DNA of 64,000 nucleotides, from the NCBI GenBank assembly GCA_944548615.1, contig OX155980.1:56763672-56827671 (forward strand). Direction: 5' to 3'. Of this stretch, positions 29,908 through 42,268 are shown one piece after another. This stretch comes from Micropterix aruncella. Taxonomy: Eukaryota > Arthropoda > Insecta > Lepidoptera > Micropterigidae. Position 1 is the stretch's first letter; every line of letters begins with the position of its first letter. The notes beneath the pieces are model-generated. The model did not search any database. It was given only the letters and a program-made list of their open reading frames with translations, and was not told the origin of the DNA. The position numbers and the translations under genes are program-made.

Positions 29908-30593
29908 AAATCCCAGCTTGTATTGGGAAATGCTTATGTTTGAATGAGATATACTTACGGATGTGCACGACTTTTAAATAAAAACATCATCCTATAAACG
30001 GATTTCTTTACAAACCTTATCAAATATAACAATATTATACTGTTTTCTACAATGTTTCTTTACAATTTTTTAATATTATACAATTTTATATAGGTTTACC
30101 CTATTTTGATAACATTATACAATCTTTATTATAAACTTCTCTGCCTGAAATAAGGATTGAAGTTTCTTCTTTCATTTCATTGAGCATATTATGGAGGTTT
30201 TTTTATTTTTATTTCGATTTAATGGCTCGTTGATAACAAACTCAGCCAATTGTATCATATTTTAAATGTTGGTAGTAGCATTCGAAATTTGAATTATTTC
30301 GTAATGTCACTTTCATTTATAAAACGGCTTTGCCGAAGTGATCAATAGTTAAATTTTTTATTTTTTCGCTTAATTCGTCTCTATTGAAGGCATTTTGTGT
30401 TGCATAAGGATAAGCCCTATTTATGAGATATATGGATGAATAGTGATCGTTAGTCGACTGCAAAAGGACCTTTAAACTTACATTGCACTGTCGAAAGTCG
30501 TGCACATCCGTAAGTATATCTCATTCAAACATAAGCATTTCCCAATACAAGCTGGGATTTCCTTCGCTACTTTTTAAGTAGCTTTTACTAATT
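29908..30593. mobile_element. TIR element H, unit 1 (left end in gap)
   Basis: 29908-29971 is the perfect 64-bp reverse complement of 30497-30560, so these are long terminal inverted repeats. The right repeat continues into 'cgctactttttaagtagc' (itself a palindrome), whose left counterpart falls in the assembly gap. The interior is AT-rich and non-coding. This is a foldback or MITE-like element of about 0.7 kb. Confidence 0.8.
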
Positions 30594-31319
30594 AAGCTAT
30601 TGTATAGCTTTTATCGCGGGCCTAGGCTAGCGCGGCGACCGAATGAAGAAATTTCTTACCGAAAATGAATGATTTTAAACTGATAATTACGTCTAAACGA
30701 GTACTGCTTACGATTCGAAAAAAATATATGTTAAACAAGAACATTTTCCTAATATTCTTAGCTTTGAATATTTAGATTTTGTTTATATTATTTATTTTAT
30801 TTATTTATTTATTTATTTTTTAAGGAAAACCAACAGCCATATAAAATATTAAATAACAACTTAAATAATAAATGATAGCCAATAACAGGTTCTCACGTTT
30901 ATAATATATTTTATAATATATTATTACATAGTGTAATTAATTTGTGAAATTAGGTCTAACCGAACACAAAATCGACTACTACGCAAATACTATCTGGCGT
31001 ATTATTATGAAACATGCACCATTTTAAAATTATTTTAATTATCTATCTTTTTATCTACGATTTTTTTAAATAATCCGTTTTTTTTGCTTTATCCAATAAA
31101 AAATTCGTGCGCGGCGCTCTATCGGAAGACGTTTAAATTATTCGGAATCATTTGCTTCCGCAGATGATTCGGAATAATTTCAACGTTTTCCGATAGAGCA
31201 CAGTTATCTGATATCAGAAAAAATAAAATAAATAAAATAAATAAATAATGTTAATTGCATAAGTTGTTAAAAATGCTATGCAATAGCTTTACCGCGGCAG
31301 TCCCCGAGTGCCACACGTA
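30594..31319 (-). repeat. PAL repeat copy E
   Basis: Same ends as copies B and C. It sits between units 1 and 2 of element H, in the 'actaatttta' junction that is empty at 32508-32522. It carries an extra ~138 bp (about 30790-30927) not found in other copies: an ATTT-repeat run followed by unique sequence. Confidence 0.87.
30790..30927 (-). mobile_element. Short retroposed insert inside PAL copy E
   Basis: Between 'tttgtttatatta' and 'ttacatagtgtaattaat', which are contiguous in every other PAL copy, lies an insert beginning with (ATTT)n. Read on the minus strand, an AAAT-tailed fragment is what a severely truncated LINE or SINE leaves. The boundary could include a short 'atatta' duplication. 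Confidence 0.5.
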
Positions 31320-31555
31320 TTTTTTTATTTTAAATAAAAACATCATCCTATAAACGGATTTCTTTACAAACCTTATCAAATATAACAATATTATACTGTT
31401 TTCTACAATGTTTCTTTACAATTTTTTAATATTATACAATTTTATATAGGTTTACCCTATTTTTATAACATTATACAATCTTTATTATAAACTTCTCTGC
31501 CAGAAATTAAGATTGAAGTTTCTTCTTTCATTTCATTGAGCATATGGAGGTTTTT
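31320..31555. repeat. Element H, unit 2, first part
   Basis: A near-identical copy of 29972-30200 without the left inverted repeat. It joins the right end of unit 1 head to tail. PAL copy F interrupts it at 31556. Confidence 0.85.
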
Positions 31556-32123
31556 AAGCTATTGCATAGCTTTTATCGCGGGCCTAGGCCAGCGCGGCGA
31601 CCGAATGAAGAAATTTCTTAACGAAAATTAATGATTTTAAACTGATAATTACGTCTAAACGAGTACTGTATACGATTCGAAAAAAATATATGTTAAACAA
31701 GAACATTTTCCTAATATTCTTAGCTTTGAATATTTTAGATTTTGTTTATATTACATAGTGTAATTAATTTGTGAAATTAGGTCTAACCGAACACAAAAAC
31801 GACTACTACGCAAATACTATCTGGCGTATTATTATGAAACCTGCACCATTTTAAAGATAATTTAATTATCTATCTTTTTATCTACGATTTTTTTCGAATA
31901 GTAGTTTTTTCGAATAATATCCGAATATCCGAAGACGTTTAAATTATTCCGAATCATTTGATTCCGCAGCCGCAAATGATTCGGAATAATTTAAACCTTT
32001 TCCGATAGAGCGCAGTTATCTGATATCAGAAAAAATAAAATAAATAAATAATTATAATTGCATAAGTTGTTTAAAAATGCTATGCAATAGCTTTACCGCG
32101 GCAGTCCCCGAGTGCCACACGTA
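31556..32123 (-). repeat. PAL repeat copy F, inserted in element H unit 2
   Basis: Full ends, AAGCTATTGC to GTGCCACACGTA. The uninserted site is seen in unit 1 at 30193-30212, where 'ggagg' is followed by seven T and 'attttta'. Here 5 T lie before and 6 T after the insert, so the target was a T-run and about four T were duplicated or added. Part of the internal region is deleted. Confidence 0.9.
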
Positions 32124-32518
32124 TTTTTTATTTTTATTTCGATTTAATGGCTCGTTGATAACAAACTCAGCCAATTGTATCATATTTTAAATGTTGGTAG
32201 CATTCGAAATTTGAATTATTTCGTAATGTCACTTTCATTTATAAAACGGCTTTGCCGAAGTGATCAATAGTTTATTTTTTTAATTTTTCGCTTAATTCGT
32301 CTCTATTGAAGGCATTTTGTGTTGCATAAGGATAAGCCCTATTTATGAGATATATGGATGAATAGTGATCGTTAGTCGACTGCAAAAGGACCTTTAAACT
32401 TACATTGCACCGTCGAAAGTCGTGCACATCCGTAAGTATACCTCATTGAAACATAAGCATTTCCCAATACAAGCTGGGATTTCCTTCGCTACTTTTTAAG
32501 TAGCATTTACTAATTTTA
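32124..32518. repeat. Element H, unit 2, second part
   Basis: Continues unit 2 to the right terminal sequence ('gctgggatttccttcgctac'), about 97% identical to 30200-30590. Confidence 0.85.
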
Positions 32519-33810
<1,292 letters not shown>

Positions 33811-34889
33811 TATGTAGTGTATTAAATTGTAACTATACAAGTCTTAAATGGTTTGATAGTTACCTATCCAACAGGGTACAAAGTGTCACCATCCAGGGCC
33901 TCCAGAGTAAAAGCCAGCATCTCACGTATGGTGTGCCACAGGGTAGCGTTTTGGGACCCATTTTATTCCTCGTCTACATAAATGACCTATGTCAGTTACC
34001 AGTAGGTAAAATCATCACATATGCCGATGACACCGTTATACTATTCAAGGGTTCAAACTGGGATTACACATTTGAGAAAGCAAACGAGGGCATGGAAATT
34101 GTTAAAAATTGGCTAGGAAACTTTATGTTGACGCTTAACGTTGGCAAAACCAAATACATGCCATTTAGTATAACAACCAGAGGTCAACCCACTACTAATA
34201 AAACTATTGTAATACACGAATGCGATAGCATAGAGTCTTGTAACTGTCAGCCTCTACAAAGAGAAATATCTTGGAAATATCTAGGCATCACTCTAGATTG
34301 CTTTCTCCGTTGGGATTCTCATATACATAACGTGGCTACGAAGGTGCGAATCGTTGGATATGTTTTCAAAGAACTGAGGAATATTCTGGATTCCAAAATA
34401 CTAAAAACTCTTTATTATGCTTTATGTGAATCGCTTATTACTTACGGCATAATTGGATGGGGTGGATGTGGTAAAACCCTGCTAGAGCCATTGCAAGTTG
34501 CGCAGAAATTTATATTAAAAATTATTCTACGTAGACCATATCGCCATCCCACTAATGAACTGTATAAGGAAGCTAAAGTTCTTGATTGTAGGCAACTTTT
34601 TCTAAAAACTTCCCTCTTTAGGCTATTTTTGGACAATAACTCAAATTTAGGAATAATTCAGAACCGGCGACCAACGAGACAAGTTGTAGAAAATAGCTTA
34701 ATAATACCCAGAAAGAAAACATCATTTGGTCAAAGACATTACTCTTTCATTGCGCCGAGATTTTACAATCTGATCAATATGGAAATAAAAATGAATTTGA
34801 CATTTAGGGAATTCAAAAATAAATTAAAGAAATGGTTATCGAATCATGACAGACTAACCATACATCAAATGTTAGAAATAATAGTATAA
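33811..34889 (+). pseudogene. LINE reverse transcriptase, 3' half
   Basis: The plus strand is open from about 33834 and reads '[11 protein letters not shown]', then '[19 protein letters not shown]' (33930), catalytic 'YADDTV' (34020), 'KTKYMPF', '[18 protein letters not shown]', '[19 protein letters not shown]' and a basic C-terminus to the stop at 34887. This is the RT palm, thumb and C-terminal part of a jockey/CR1-type LINE without RNase H. The endonuclease and first RT motifs are missing through 5' truncation. The last 318 codons are intact, so the copy is not old. The 3' UTR and tail follow to about 35461. Confidence 0.88.
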
Positions 34890-35461
34890 TAAAACTTAGG
34901 TGCACAAATTATTAACATATTTTTAAACTTATATGTTAAGTATTTTTTAACATTGAACTAACTACCAAAAAATATTTGACTTTGACAATGAATTATACTT
35001 TTAGACTAGGTATTTTTATATTAAATCTTATATTACTTAACATAATATTAATTATTAATGATGACTGTTTCTTTCTTTTCTCACATATAACTTTATTTAT
35101 ATTATTTAATCGAATTTTATATTATATTTATTGCCGATTTAATAATGAAATTGCATTTTATTTATTATATATTTTTAATATTATTATTATTTTTTATTTT
35201 ATTCTGAAGACCACATTTTAGAGCAATTTAGTGTCATTAGCTCTTAGCTAAAACTTGTACATTTGTAGGCAACCAAGCAATCAAGCAAACTTGATTGTAA
35301 TATTGGAGTCCTGTCCACCCTAGAACGGGCTAGTCCCAGTTGGGTGACAGAAACAAATAAGCAAAAGGTTAAGGTTTTGCCATTCGGTTCCTGTTATTTT
35401 TGTAAGCTAATCAATGTTTTATAGTAATTAATTCTTAAATAAATAAATAAATAAATAAATT
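34890..35461 (+). mobile_element. LINE 3' untranslated region and (AAAT)n tail
   Basis: AT-rich 3' UTR ending in (AAAT)5-6 at 35438-35461, the usual 3' terminus of such LINEs. Just before the tail is 'caagcaatcaagcaaacttg' and a short GC-richer piece. Confidence 0.75.
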
Positions 35462-35861
35462 AGAATAATAAACCACATACTACGATTTGGAAACCAGTAT
35501 TATACTTCGAAAAGCAACGTGTAGATGGCACATACAGTTCCTAATGTTGATATGAAATACGGCGACGTTCATAGTATAAAAGTATGGCGGAGCACTGACT
35601 GTAGTTGGTGCTCTAAATAACCCTATATGGTATAAAATATTAATATAATAACAGACAAATTTTTAAATCATGGCTCATCTTGTTTCAATATTATTTACAT
35701 AAAGATGGCATTTTTTTATTTGGTATACAGGTTTCAATACGTAGTAATTAGGCACTTTAAGTTTGGATAGACTAATAGATGGCATTCTATATCTCCTTGT
35801 CTGTGATGTATTTAGCCTGTATAACAACTAGAGTTGTCAACTACAACGGGAGAACCCGTCA
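35462..35861. other. Intergenic, no gene seen
   Basis: AT-rich, nothing recognised. Confidence 0.45.
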
Positions 35862-36600
35862 CCTCAAGAAGTTTTAACTAAATGTATCGTTCTGTCTCCC
35901 GAAAGGTGAGCGTGTCTCCAGAAAACTTAGGACAAAACAATCCACCGTCAAGCTCCGCCACCTGCCCGTCAGAGGCCAACATCTTACGGCGAGGCACCGG
36001 GTAAGGTAACCAGCGGGCAGCCTCGCCCGGCAGTTTTGGCAGGATATCTCCGTCTGGAATTAACTTTCAGGATACCTCCGTCCTCCCGACTGGTTGCGGG
36101 TCCGTAGTCGCTACATGACCTCTACCTGTTGTATTACAGCGGAAATTCAGTTAGAATTTATTGCGGACCTGGGCGTTCTTTGTCCGTAGTGCCACACGAA
36201 ATCGAGTGGCCCTAGGTAATTTCAATAGTGGCATGACAATAGGTCAACATCCACCCCCGCTGCCTAGGAAACAGTGTATTTCCATTGTCTCCAGACCCCT
36301 TCAGCAATTAGTCAGAATGCACAACCGATTGGCATCGCCGACCGGCGCGCAAACCGCCCAGTGGCGCCGGGATGCAATCCCGCCGGGAGAACCCGGTCCA
36401 CCAGCTCTGAGGCCTGAGACACGGGAGTCTTACCCGGGGTAACCTTCCACTCGAGGAGGCTTCTGAATAGGAGCTGAATCGTGAGTTGAGCCGATCAGAG
36501 AACAAAATGGATCTTGTGGCCCAAGCTGCACGAAACCATCCACCACCAGCCTGTATAACAAACAGCGACAGACGGCAGTTTATCATTGAATGGTAACAAT
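35862..36600. other. GC-rich island of unknown origin
   Basis: About 740 bases markedly richer in GC than its surroundings, with CG dinucleotides and two fairly long opposite-strand open frames (36161-36442 plus, 36308-36586 minus). Neither shows a recognisable domain. It could be the 5' region of a retroelement, a gene promoter or a captured sequence. No splice-consistent gene model was found. Confidence 0.35.
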
Positions 36601-37084
36601 CAGTCCTTTATAAAAAAGTCCATTCGTTATCAAAGCTATTATAAGCGGCCGAATAAATTTCTATTAGTTTGGTCGTCAATTCCATCAGCGCTAATTGCAT
36701 TGTGCCGGCACAGAAAGGTGGTCAAATAGTCATATAAGGTTGCGTAATCTAATAGTATATATAATTTATAATCTTTATATCACATACCCAAATTTCATCT
36801 TAATAAAGCAATGTATCGATGTTCTACATATTGTCGAAGGGCGATAATTTATTTGCATTCTATTATCAACCTATTTTGATTTCTTCTCTTAAATTTAAAT
36901 GATTGTTTATCGGCTATAAAAATAGCAAGAAGTTTTTTAAAAATAGCAAGAAGTTTAGGGTTTTTTTTTTATACTTTTTTTTTTCAACCTATTTTAAAAT
37001 GTTGAATAATATACTCCGAACCCACTTAAGACATTTAAAAAATAAATTGTGTCATCCTAAGATTTTTCCGGCATTTAGCCAAGG
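36601..37084. other. Intergenic, no gene seen
   Basis: AT-rich, with a directly repeated 'aaaatagcaagaagtttt' at 36916-36956. Nothing else recognised. Confidence 0.45.
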
Positions 37085-37375
37085 ACTGATTTCATCTGAA
37101 TATCTCTGGGCCGGCAGTCGAAACTCGCTCAAATTCAATTGCAACCTCCTCGGGCGCCGCCGTTAGTCTCTAGGATATCGACAGGGTTGGGCTAAGCGCC
37201 AACAGATGGCGTGAATATTCAATTAAAATGTATGGAAGAATTTAAATATTATTAGTATATGTAGCTTGTATATGAGATATTTCTACAAAGATTTCACGAT
37301 GTGATTTCAGGCCAACAAGACACCGAATTTTAAATATTTAAGTCCAATATTTAGAGATTGAAAAATGACTATTGC
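37085..37375. repeat. Dispersed repeat (pair with 1495-1650 and 60-170)
   Basis: Contains a 'cctcgggcgccgccg' block, 'ggcgtgaatattcaatt' and 'gcttgtatatgagatattt', then 'caggccaacaagacaccgaa' and 'aagtccaatatttagagatt'. It joins the two pieces found separately at 1495-1650 and 50-170, so it is the most complete copy in the window. Confidence 0.5.
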
Positions 37376-37930
37376 GAAATTTCTTGCTATTTAAAAAAAT
37401 AATTAACAAACCGTATAATGTGAACGCGCGAATTTATTTTACCGTGTACAAGTAAACCGTATCAGAAGACCTATTCGAAGAGACCGTAGTAGTGTGAACG
37501 GGCTGTTATACTGTGTATAATTTTCATGAGTCTCGATGTCAGCAACAAACAGTGCACTAGGGAGCATATTTTTAAAATTAATTTTAAAGTGAGAGATGAG
37601 CCAAGAGCGTCTGTCAATACAATATTTATGTCAGTTATATTTAGTATAAGCACATTCTTAAATGATAGTTCTTTCAAAGATTATCTTTGATTTTTTTTAT
37701 TATTATCTTTGATTTCATATTTTCTTTGACTACCGTTTATCTATATTTAATTTAATTTGTAATATCTTTACATTATTTATATTATAATTGAACTATTTAA
37801 CATTGTCTATTTATTTCATATTGATTATTTTATATGTCTTTGATTTTTATTTCGTTTTTTTTTGTATTGTTTTATTCTTTATTTATCCTTACTCTTTTAG
37901 ATTTTCTTTTGAGTACGATGATGAGTTAAT
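37376..37930. other. Intergenic, no gene seen
   Basis: AT-rich. 'ggcaacgctatccctggcaacgc' at 37936-37958 is a short tandem duplication at the edge of the next feature. Confidence 0.4.
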
Positions 37931-37959
37931 AAATTGGCAACGCTATCCCTGGCAACGCA

Positions 37960-38425
37960 ATCCCCTGGCAACGCTAGGCCTGGAACTGGTATATCCCAGT
38001 TGGGCGGCGCTGACCAAAAATATCTACGAAGAGTTCACTTAGTGAATGTTTCCCCTGTGTTTTATCTTTCATATAATGTAGCAATGAAAATATGTAGTCC
38101 CCTCTAACTCCATAATGATTTAATTTCTTTAGTAAAATATCATGCCTAACGCATTCAAATACCTTACTCAAATTGCAAAACCTTCCTAAGGTGTAGTACT
38201 TGTCAATTAGTTTGTCATTTACATAAGATATTAAAACCTTGATAGCTTTAGTAGTGGACTGGTTTCATCTATATCCAAATTGTCTATCACCAAGAATAAT
38301 GTTTGCATAAAAAAAATGCAATTAATCTATTTTTAATTACAGTCCTCATGATTTTTGAGAAAGAAGACAAAATTGCAATTGGTCTAAAATTTCCACTTTC
38401 AGTTCTTGCGTAGAAATAAATAAAT
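37960..38425 (-). pseudogene. LINE reverse transcriptase fragment, degenerate
   Basis: The minus strand from 38410 reads 'SGNFRPIAILSSFSKIM', 'VIKNRLIAFF' and, in other frames, 'SKVFECVRHDILLKKLNHYGVRG' (38171-38090). These match the RT fingers and first palm motif (NYRPISxL...KAFDxVxHxxLLxKLxxYGIRG). In the copy, the Asp of the F-D-x-V motif is Glu. Several frame changes and stops. The 5' side is bordered by (AAAT)-type repeats at 38410-38455. Confidence 0.75.
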
Positions 38426-38854
38426 AAATAAAATGCGTAGAAATAAATAAATAAATTAAAATTTTCGAAGCCACGCTAATCCAAACAATTTTCCGTCAGT
38501 GTGCGCGGTGTGGTTGCCATGTCGCGGTTAATTGGCCCGATTCATTATGTTTGCTTCATCCATTATTGAACAACCTAACATGAACCTGCTAATTACGTTA
38601 AACTGATATTTTGCGGAAGAGCCGGATTTAACTTGTATTTCGTAAAAGAGAAGTAGTTGCTGATTGTTACGATTCGCATTCTATAATTTTGTATGTATGC
38701 AAATCGTGTAATAAGCATTGAAAATACATGAAATTAGTTTCGAACATTGTCCTCATTATAATAGCGATATTGACATCTGAATTCAAGTAAGTCAAAATGT
38801 AACCATGATTATTGTTAAATTTTAATTGTTAATTATTTTATAATTTACAGTATA
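38426..38854. other. Intergenic, no gene seen
   Basis: AT-rich. Two short (AAAT)n runs at 38413-38455. Nothing else. Confidence 0.4.
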
Positions 38855-38960
38855 CTAGCGGACCGCCGTACGTTGTCCTGCCCGAACGTTGGCTTGCCTG
38901 TTATTAGCGGGTTCAGCAAACGTTTTTTCGATATTCGAATCTTGGATAAACTATATCCTA
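38855..38960. repeat. Start of an interspersed repeat
   Basis: 'tactagcggaccgccgtacg', 'tgtcctgcccgaacg' and 'attagcgggttcagc' look like the 5' landmark of another common lepidopteran-type interspersed repeat. No matching 3' end was found nearby, so it is a fragment. Confidence 0.4.
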
Positions 38961-39551
38961 AGTGACATTTGACATTAAGTTTGACATTTCAATCTTTTAG
39001 TTTCCTCATTATTCGATTGGCTGTTGCCCAATGCAAAATCAAAAAAATAGTGGAATTTCTCATTATTCTGCGTCCTTCAATTCTCGTGCCATGATCGTAC
39101 GATATTTGGTACGTGTCATTGGCACATTTGACGAAAGAAGAGGTAGGTACTTTTCGTGAGATTTGTAGTAGGTATAATAATGTGATTGCAAAAAGATATT
39201 TCTCTTTTTGTATGTGTGTAAATGTCCGACAATTGTATTTTTCATATTAACTGTGTGGAGATGACTGCGTGGAACCCAGTTGGTCCGTGAGCTCGTAATG
39301 CATATAGAGGCGACTGGACTTGTGGTAACTCATGAAAATGGACGTTTCTACGCTGTGGATCCACTGAACCATATGTACACCGAAGATGGACTGCAAGTAG
39401 CAGAGGAATGTGACATATAACCAATACCATATAAAGCAAATTTGGATGATTTTAATTTTCCACAATAATAGGAAACAAAGAAATATTTAATTCATTTTCA
39501 TGACGTAAAAAATGTAAAGTATTGAAATAAATACTGAATCTTAATGCTATA
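38961..39551. other. Intergenic, no gene seen
   Basis: AT-rich. No gene recognised. Confidence 0.4.
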
Positions 39552-39859
39552 ATAAGTGAAGTTTGTTGTGTTAAGTCTGAGTTAATTAAAAATGTTGTCA
39601 TTGAATGCACATGAATATAATTGAAATGGAAGATCATGTAAGATATTCACTAACACTGCACCTTACACATTTGCACAACGTGTGTGTTCAGGTACCTACA
39701 CTTAATTTATAATTTAAAACTTTCTTTTAACATGTTTTGTCGATGAATTGTTTTAACATGTTTTGTCGATGACACTCAATATTCACGCAATTGTGATACA
39801 TGGTATATCGAAACACAGCAAACAGAAAATGAAATGTTGAAACAACGCCAACGACACAA

Positions 39860-39950
39860 GTGACTTGCTACGACGTTCGCTATGACACAAGTGCTACGCC
39901 GTTCGCTACGACGTTCGCTAAGACTTGCTACGACGTTCGCTACGCTCATG
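39860..39950. repeat. Short internal repeats in duplication copy 1
   Basis: Three or more reiterations of CTTGCTACGACGTTCGCTA and shorter 'acgacgttcgctac' variants. The same array occurs at 42557-42647 in copy 2. Confidence 0.8.
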
Positions 39951-40048
39951 TAATGAATGCGTACGCTAAATACCACAAAATTCAGTACATAAACATAACT
40001 ATGAATTATTATCAGAAGGTCGATTATTTATAAACTTCTCAGAAGTTT

Positions 40049-40312
40049 TTGACGGTCAATGACATTTCACGAACTTTTGATTTTTTTATTTTGAAAAATA
40101 TTGAGGGGTGGTTGAAATTTCGGGATTATATGTTTTTATTTGCGAAAAATCTTCAAAAAGGTCTGCAGCACCACCTACCGATCCAACAATTGACCGGAAA
40201 ATCAGTTAGTGGAATTTATAATGTGAAGAAATTCAAAGAAAGCGGCCAAATCGTAGACCGTCCGAGAAGTGGAAGACCTAAAAAAAATATGATTCATCAG
40301 AGCACTATTTAG
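40049..40312 (+). pseudogene. Tc1/mariner-like HTH fragment, copy 1
   Basis: A plus-strand frame with 'VSGIYNVKKFKESGQIVDRP' followed by 'RSGRPKK', which resembles the paired HTH region at the N-terminus of Tc1-like transposases (...IVKRFKETGSVxDRPRSGRPR). It ends at a stop after 87 codons, and no DDE domain follows. The identical copy is at 42746-43009. Confidence 0.5.
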
Positions 40313-41280
40313 TGGTCTCATCCTTGAGGTCAAGAAATAAGTCAAGCCATGATCTGGACCAGGATCTTAATAAGACTTGCGACGTTTTGGCGACCCCATC
40401 GGCGGTTCGATGAGTCCTGCTGAAAAATAATCTTCGAGGGTGTGTGGCCAAGCGGAAACCATTACTTCGTAAGAATAATCGTAAGAATACTTCGTAACAA
40501 TATTCGCAGTGTTGAAAAGTCTTTTAGAAATATACTTTTTTCCTATTCAAATAGGAAAAATGCTCAAGCATACACACCACGGACACAGCGAAGGCGCTCA
40601 TTATTAATCACAGGAAATGCAGGTGATTATTTTGATTTTTTGTAGCTATTGTAAAACCCGGTTTTCCCCGCATCACTCCTTTATGCACATTGCTTAGGGG
40701 AGAGATTTTCCATTTTTTTTTGCAAAAAATTCGTTGTTTCGTATTGTTGTTCTGAGTGTGACAGCGGACTTTTTTCAACTGCGCCCTTCAGACATTCCTT
40801 TGTTTTACACGGCAACGTGATCGATAGGCACCCTGGCCATCTAACCATATTGAAGATCGTACTAGCCCAGCGCCTAGCTGATCTTCGCTGAGCTGCAACC
40901 CCGTGGTTTTCCTGAACTCTCCCGCAGAGTTCGCTGATTCCAAGATAAAGGCGTCAGCATTAGTATCATCAAATACAAAATATACATATGCAGTATTTTC
41001 ACATAGAAGCATGATGTAATAATCATTTAAAACTAGTTATCGCATATTAGAATTCGTCAGATGTTGAAAATATTTTGACATAAAGTTAAGCAAATAGAAT
41101 AGTAATTTGATTTTACCAATAATAACATTAAAAATCATTACAACCTATTTCTAGTAAAATATAACATTTGTAATAAAATATAAAATATTTCTAGTAAAAT
41201 ACCTACAACAGGAGATAATAAAATTAGTATGACCACAAATTAGGCAGCTACTAAAATACAGTGATATCTAGTACATAGTA

Positions 41281-41460
41281 GCGTTGACCAAAGTCGGCTT
41301 TACACGGTAGCATTGCCTGCTAATATCTACAATGGTCTTCTGTATATGTTTGTTAGACTTGCTTCTATTTTGGCGACCTCGCGATCCCACTATCGCAAAT
41401 CGCCACCCTAAGGCTACGTACCGCTGCAGTATTGCTACAGCACTCTGAAATATTTACTGT
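41281..41460. repeat. MITE-like sequence in duplication copy 1
   Basis: 'ggctttacacggtagcattg', 'tggcgacctcgcgatccc' and 'taccgctgcagtattgctac' are landmarks of a small interspersed repeat; 'gtagcattgc' near the left and 'ctgcagtattgctac' near the right are partial inverses. The equivalent in copy 2 is at about 43978-44157. Confidence 0.4.
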
Positions 41461-42268
41461 TCAATTATATGGAGTGTCAGCTTTGCAAGGATTATTTTAT
41501 TCAATGACCAGCCGTCCTTGCGAGTGAATGGACTGAGTGGCTGGAATCCTATTCCGCTAATGGTTAATACGAAATAGCATTAACCATTCCGATGGAACTG
41601 CTGCTATTGCTTTGTCTACGGCACAGTACGGCATCCGGCTTTATCCACGATCTACGGCAATCCAATCTCATGAATATAATTACTCATGGATATTTGAGAT
41701 CATTCTAGCGTGTAGCCTTGTTGTCTCATTAAATGTATAATTGAATACGTCCTACGATTTGAATTTCAAGATCTCCTATAGCTGCGTATTATATTTGTTG
41801 CGAAACTTTATTTCGAAATAATTCATCTAAGTGTATCGCCATTTTCATTATACGCGTTTTTCTAATGAGCTCAGTAAAGTGCAACCGAGCCTCCCTTGCT
41901 AGGCACTCTAATAAGGTGAGCTCACTTTCTGAGCTTATTGAAGTACCTCGGTTGTGTCAAAAAACATATTAAGAGACGCAATAAATAAAAGGTTATAATG
42001 AGAATGGTGAAGTTAACTTTTAGTGAATATTCCTTTATTTTTAACCTTCTAGGTTTAATATAGGTACTTGATAATATCTTATTTCTAAACAAAAAATACC
42101 CGTTCTAAAAAAATCCATATCTCGATCACCTAAAGATTCCTGATGATATGTATGACGATATGTTTTTTTTTTTTTTTTAATAATAGCAGATGTATTAGCT
42201 GTAAATGACAGTAGGTATTTATTTTTATATGATTCTAAAGAGTCTCTAACTCATCATGACTAAGTGAC

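Larger units (their letters stand above)
39552..42260. repeat. 2.7 kb direct duplication, copy 1
   Basis: Starts 'ataagtgaagtttgttgtg' and ends 'ctctaactcatcatgac'. Nearly identical over its length to 42269-44958. Differences seen by eye: a ~20-bp insertion in copy 1 near 39745-39770 that duplicates 'catgttttgtcgatga', one substitution near 41116, and different lengths of a T-run near 42160. The unit contains only repeats and a transposase scrap. The 8-bp spacer to copy 2 is TAAGTGAC. Confidence 0.95.

Noticed and set aside
40442..40645. 67-codon open frame repeated at 43139-43342 as a duplicated gene
   Set aside because: It has no recognisable domain and is only duplicated because the whole 2.7 kb unit is.
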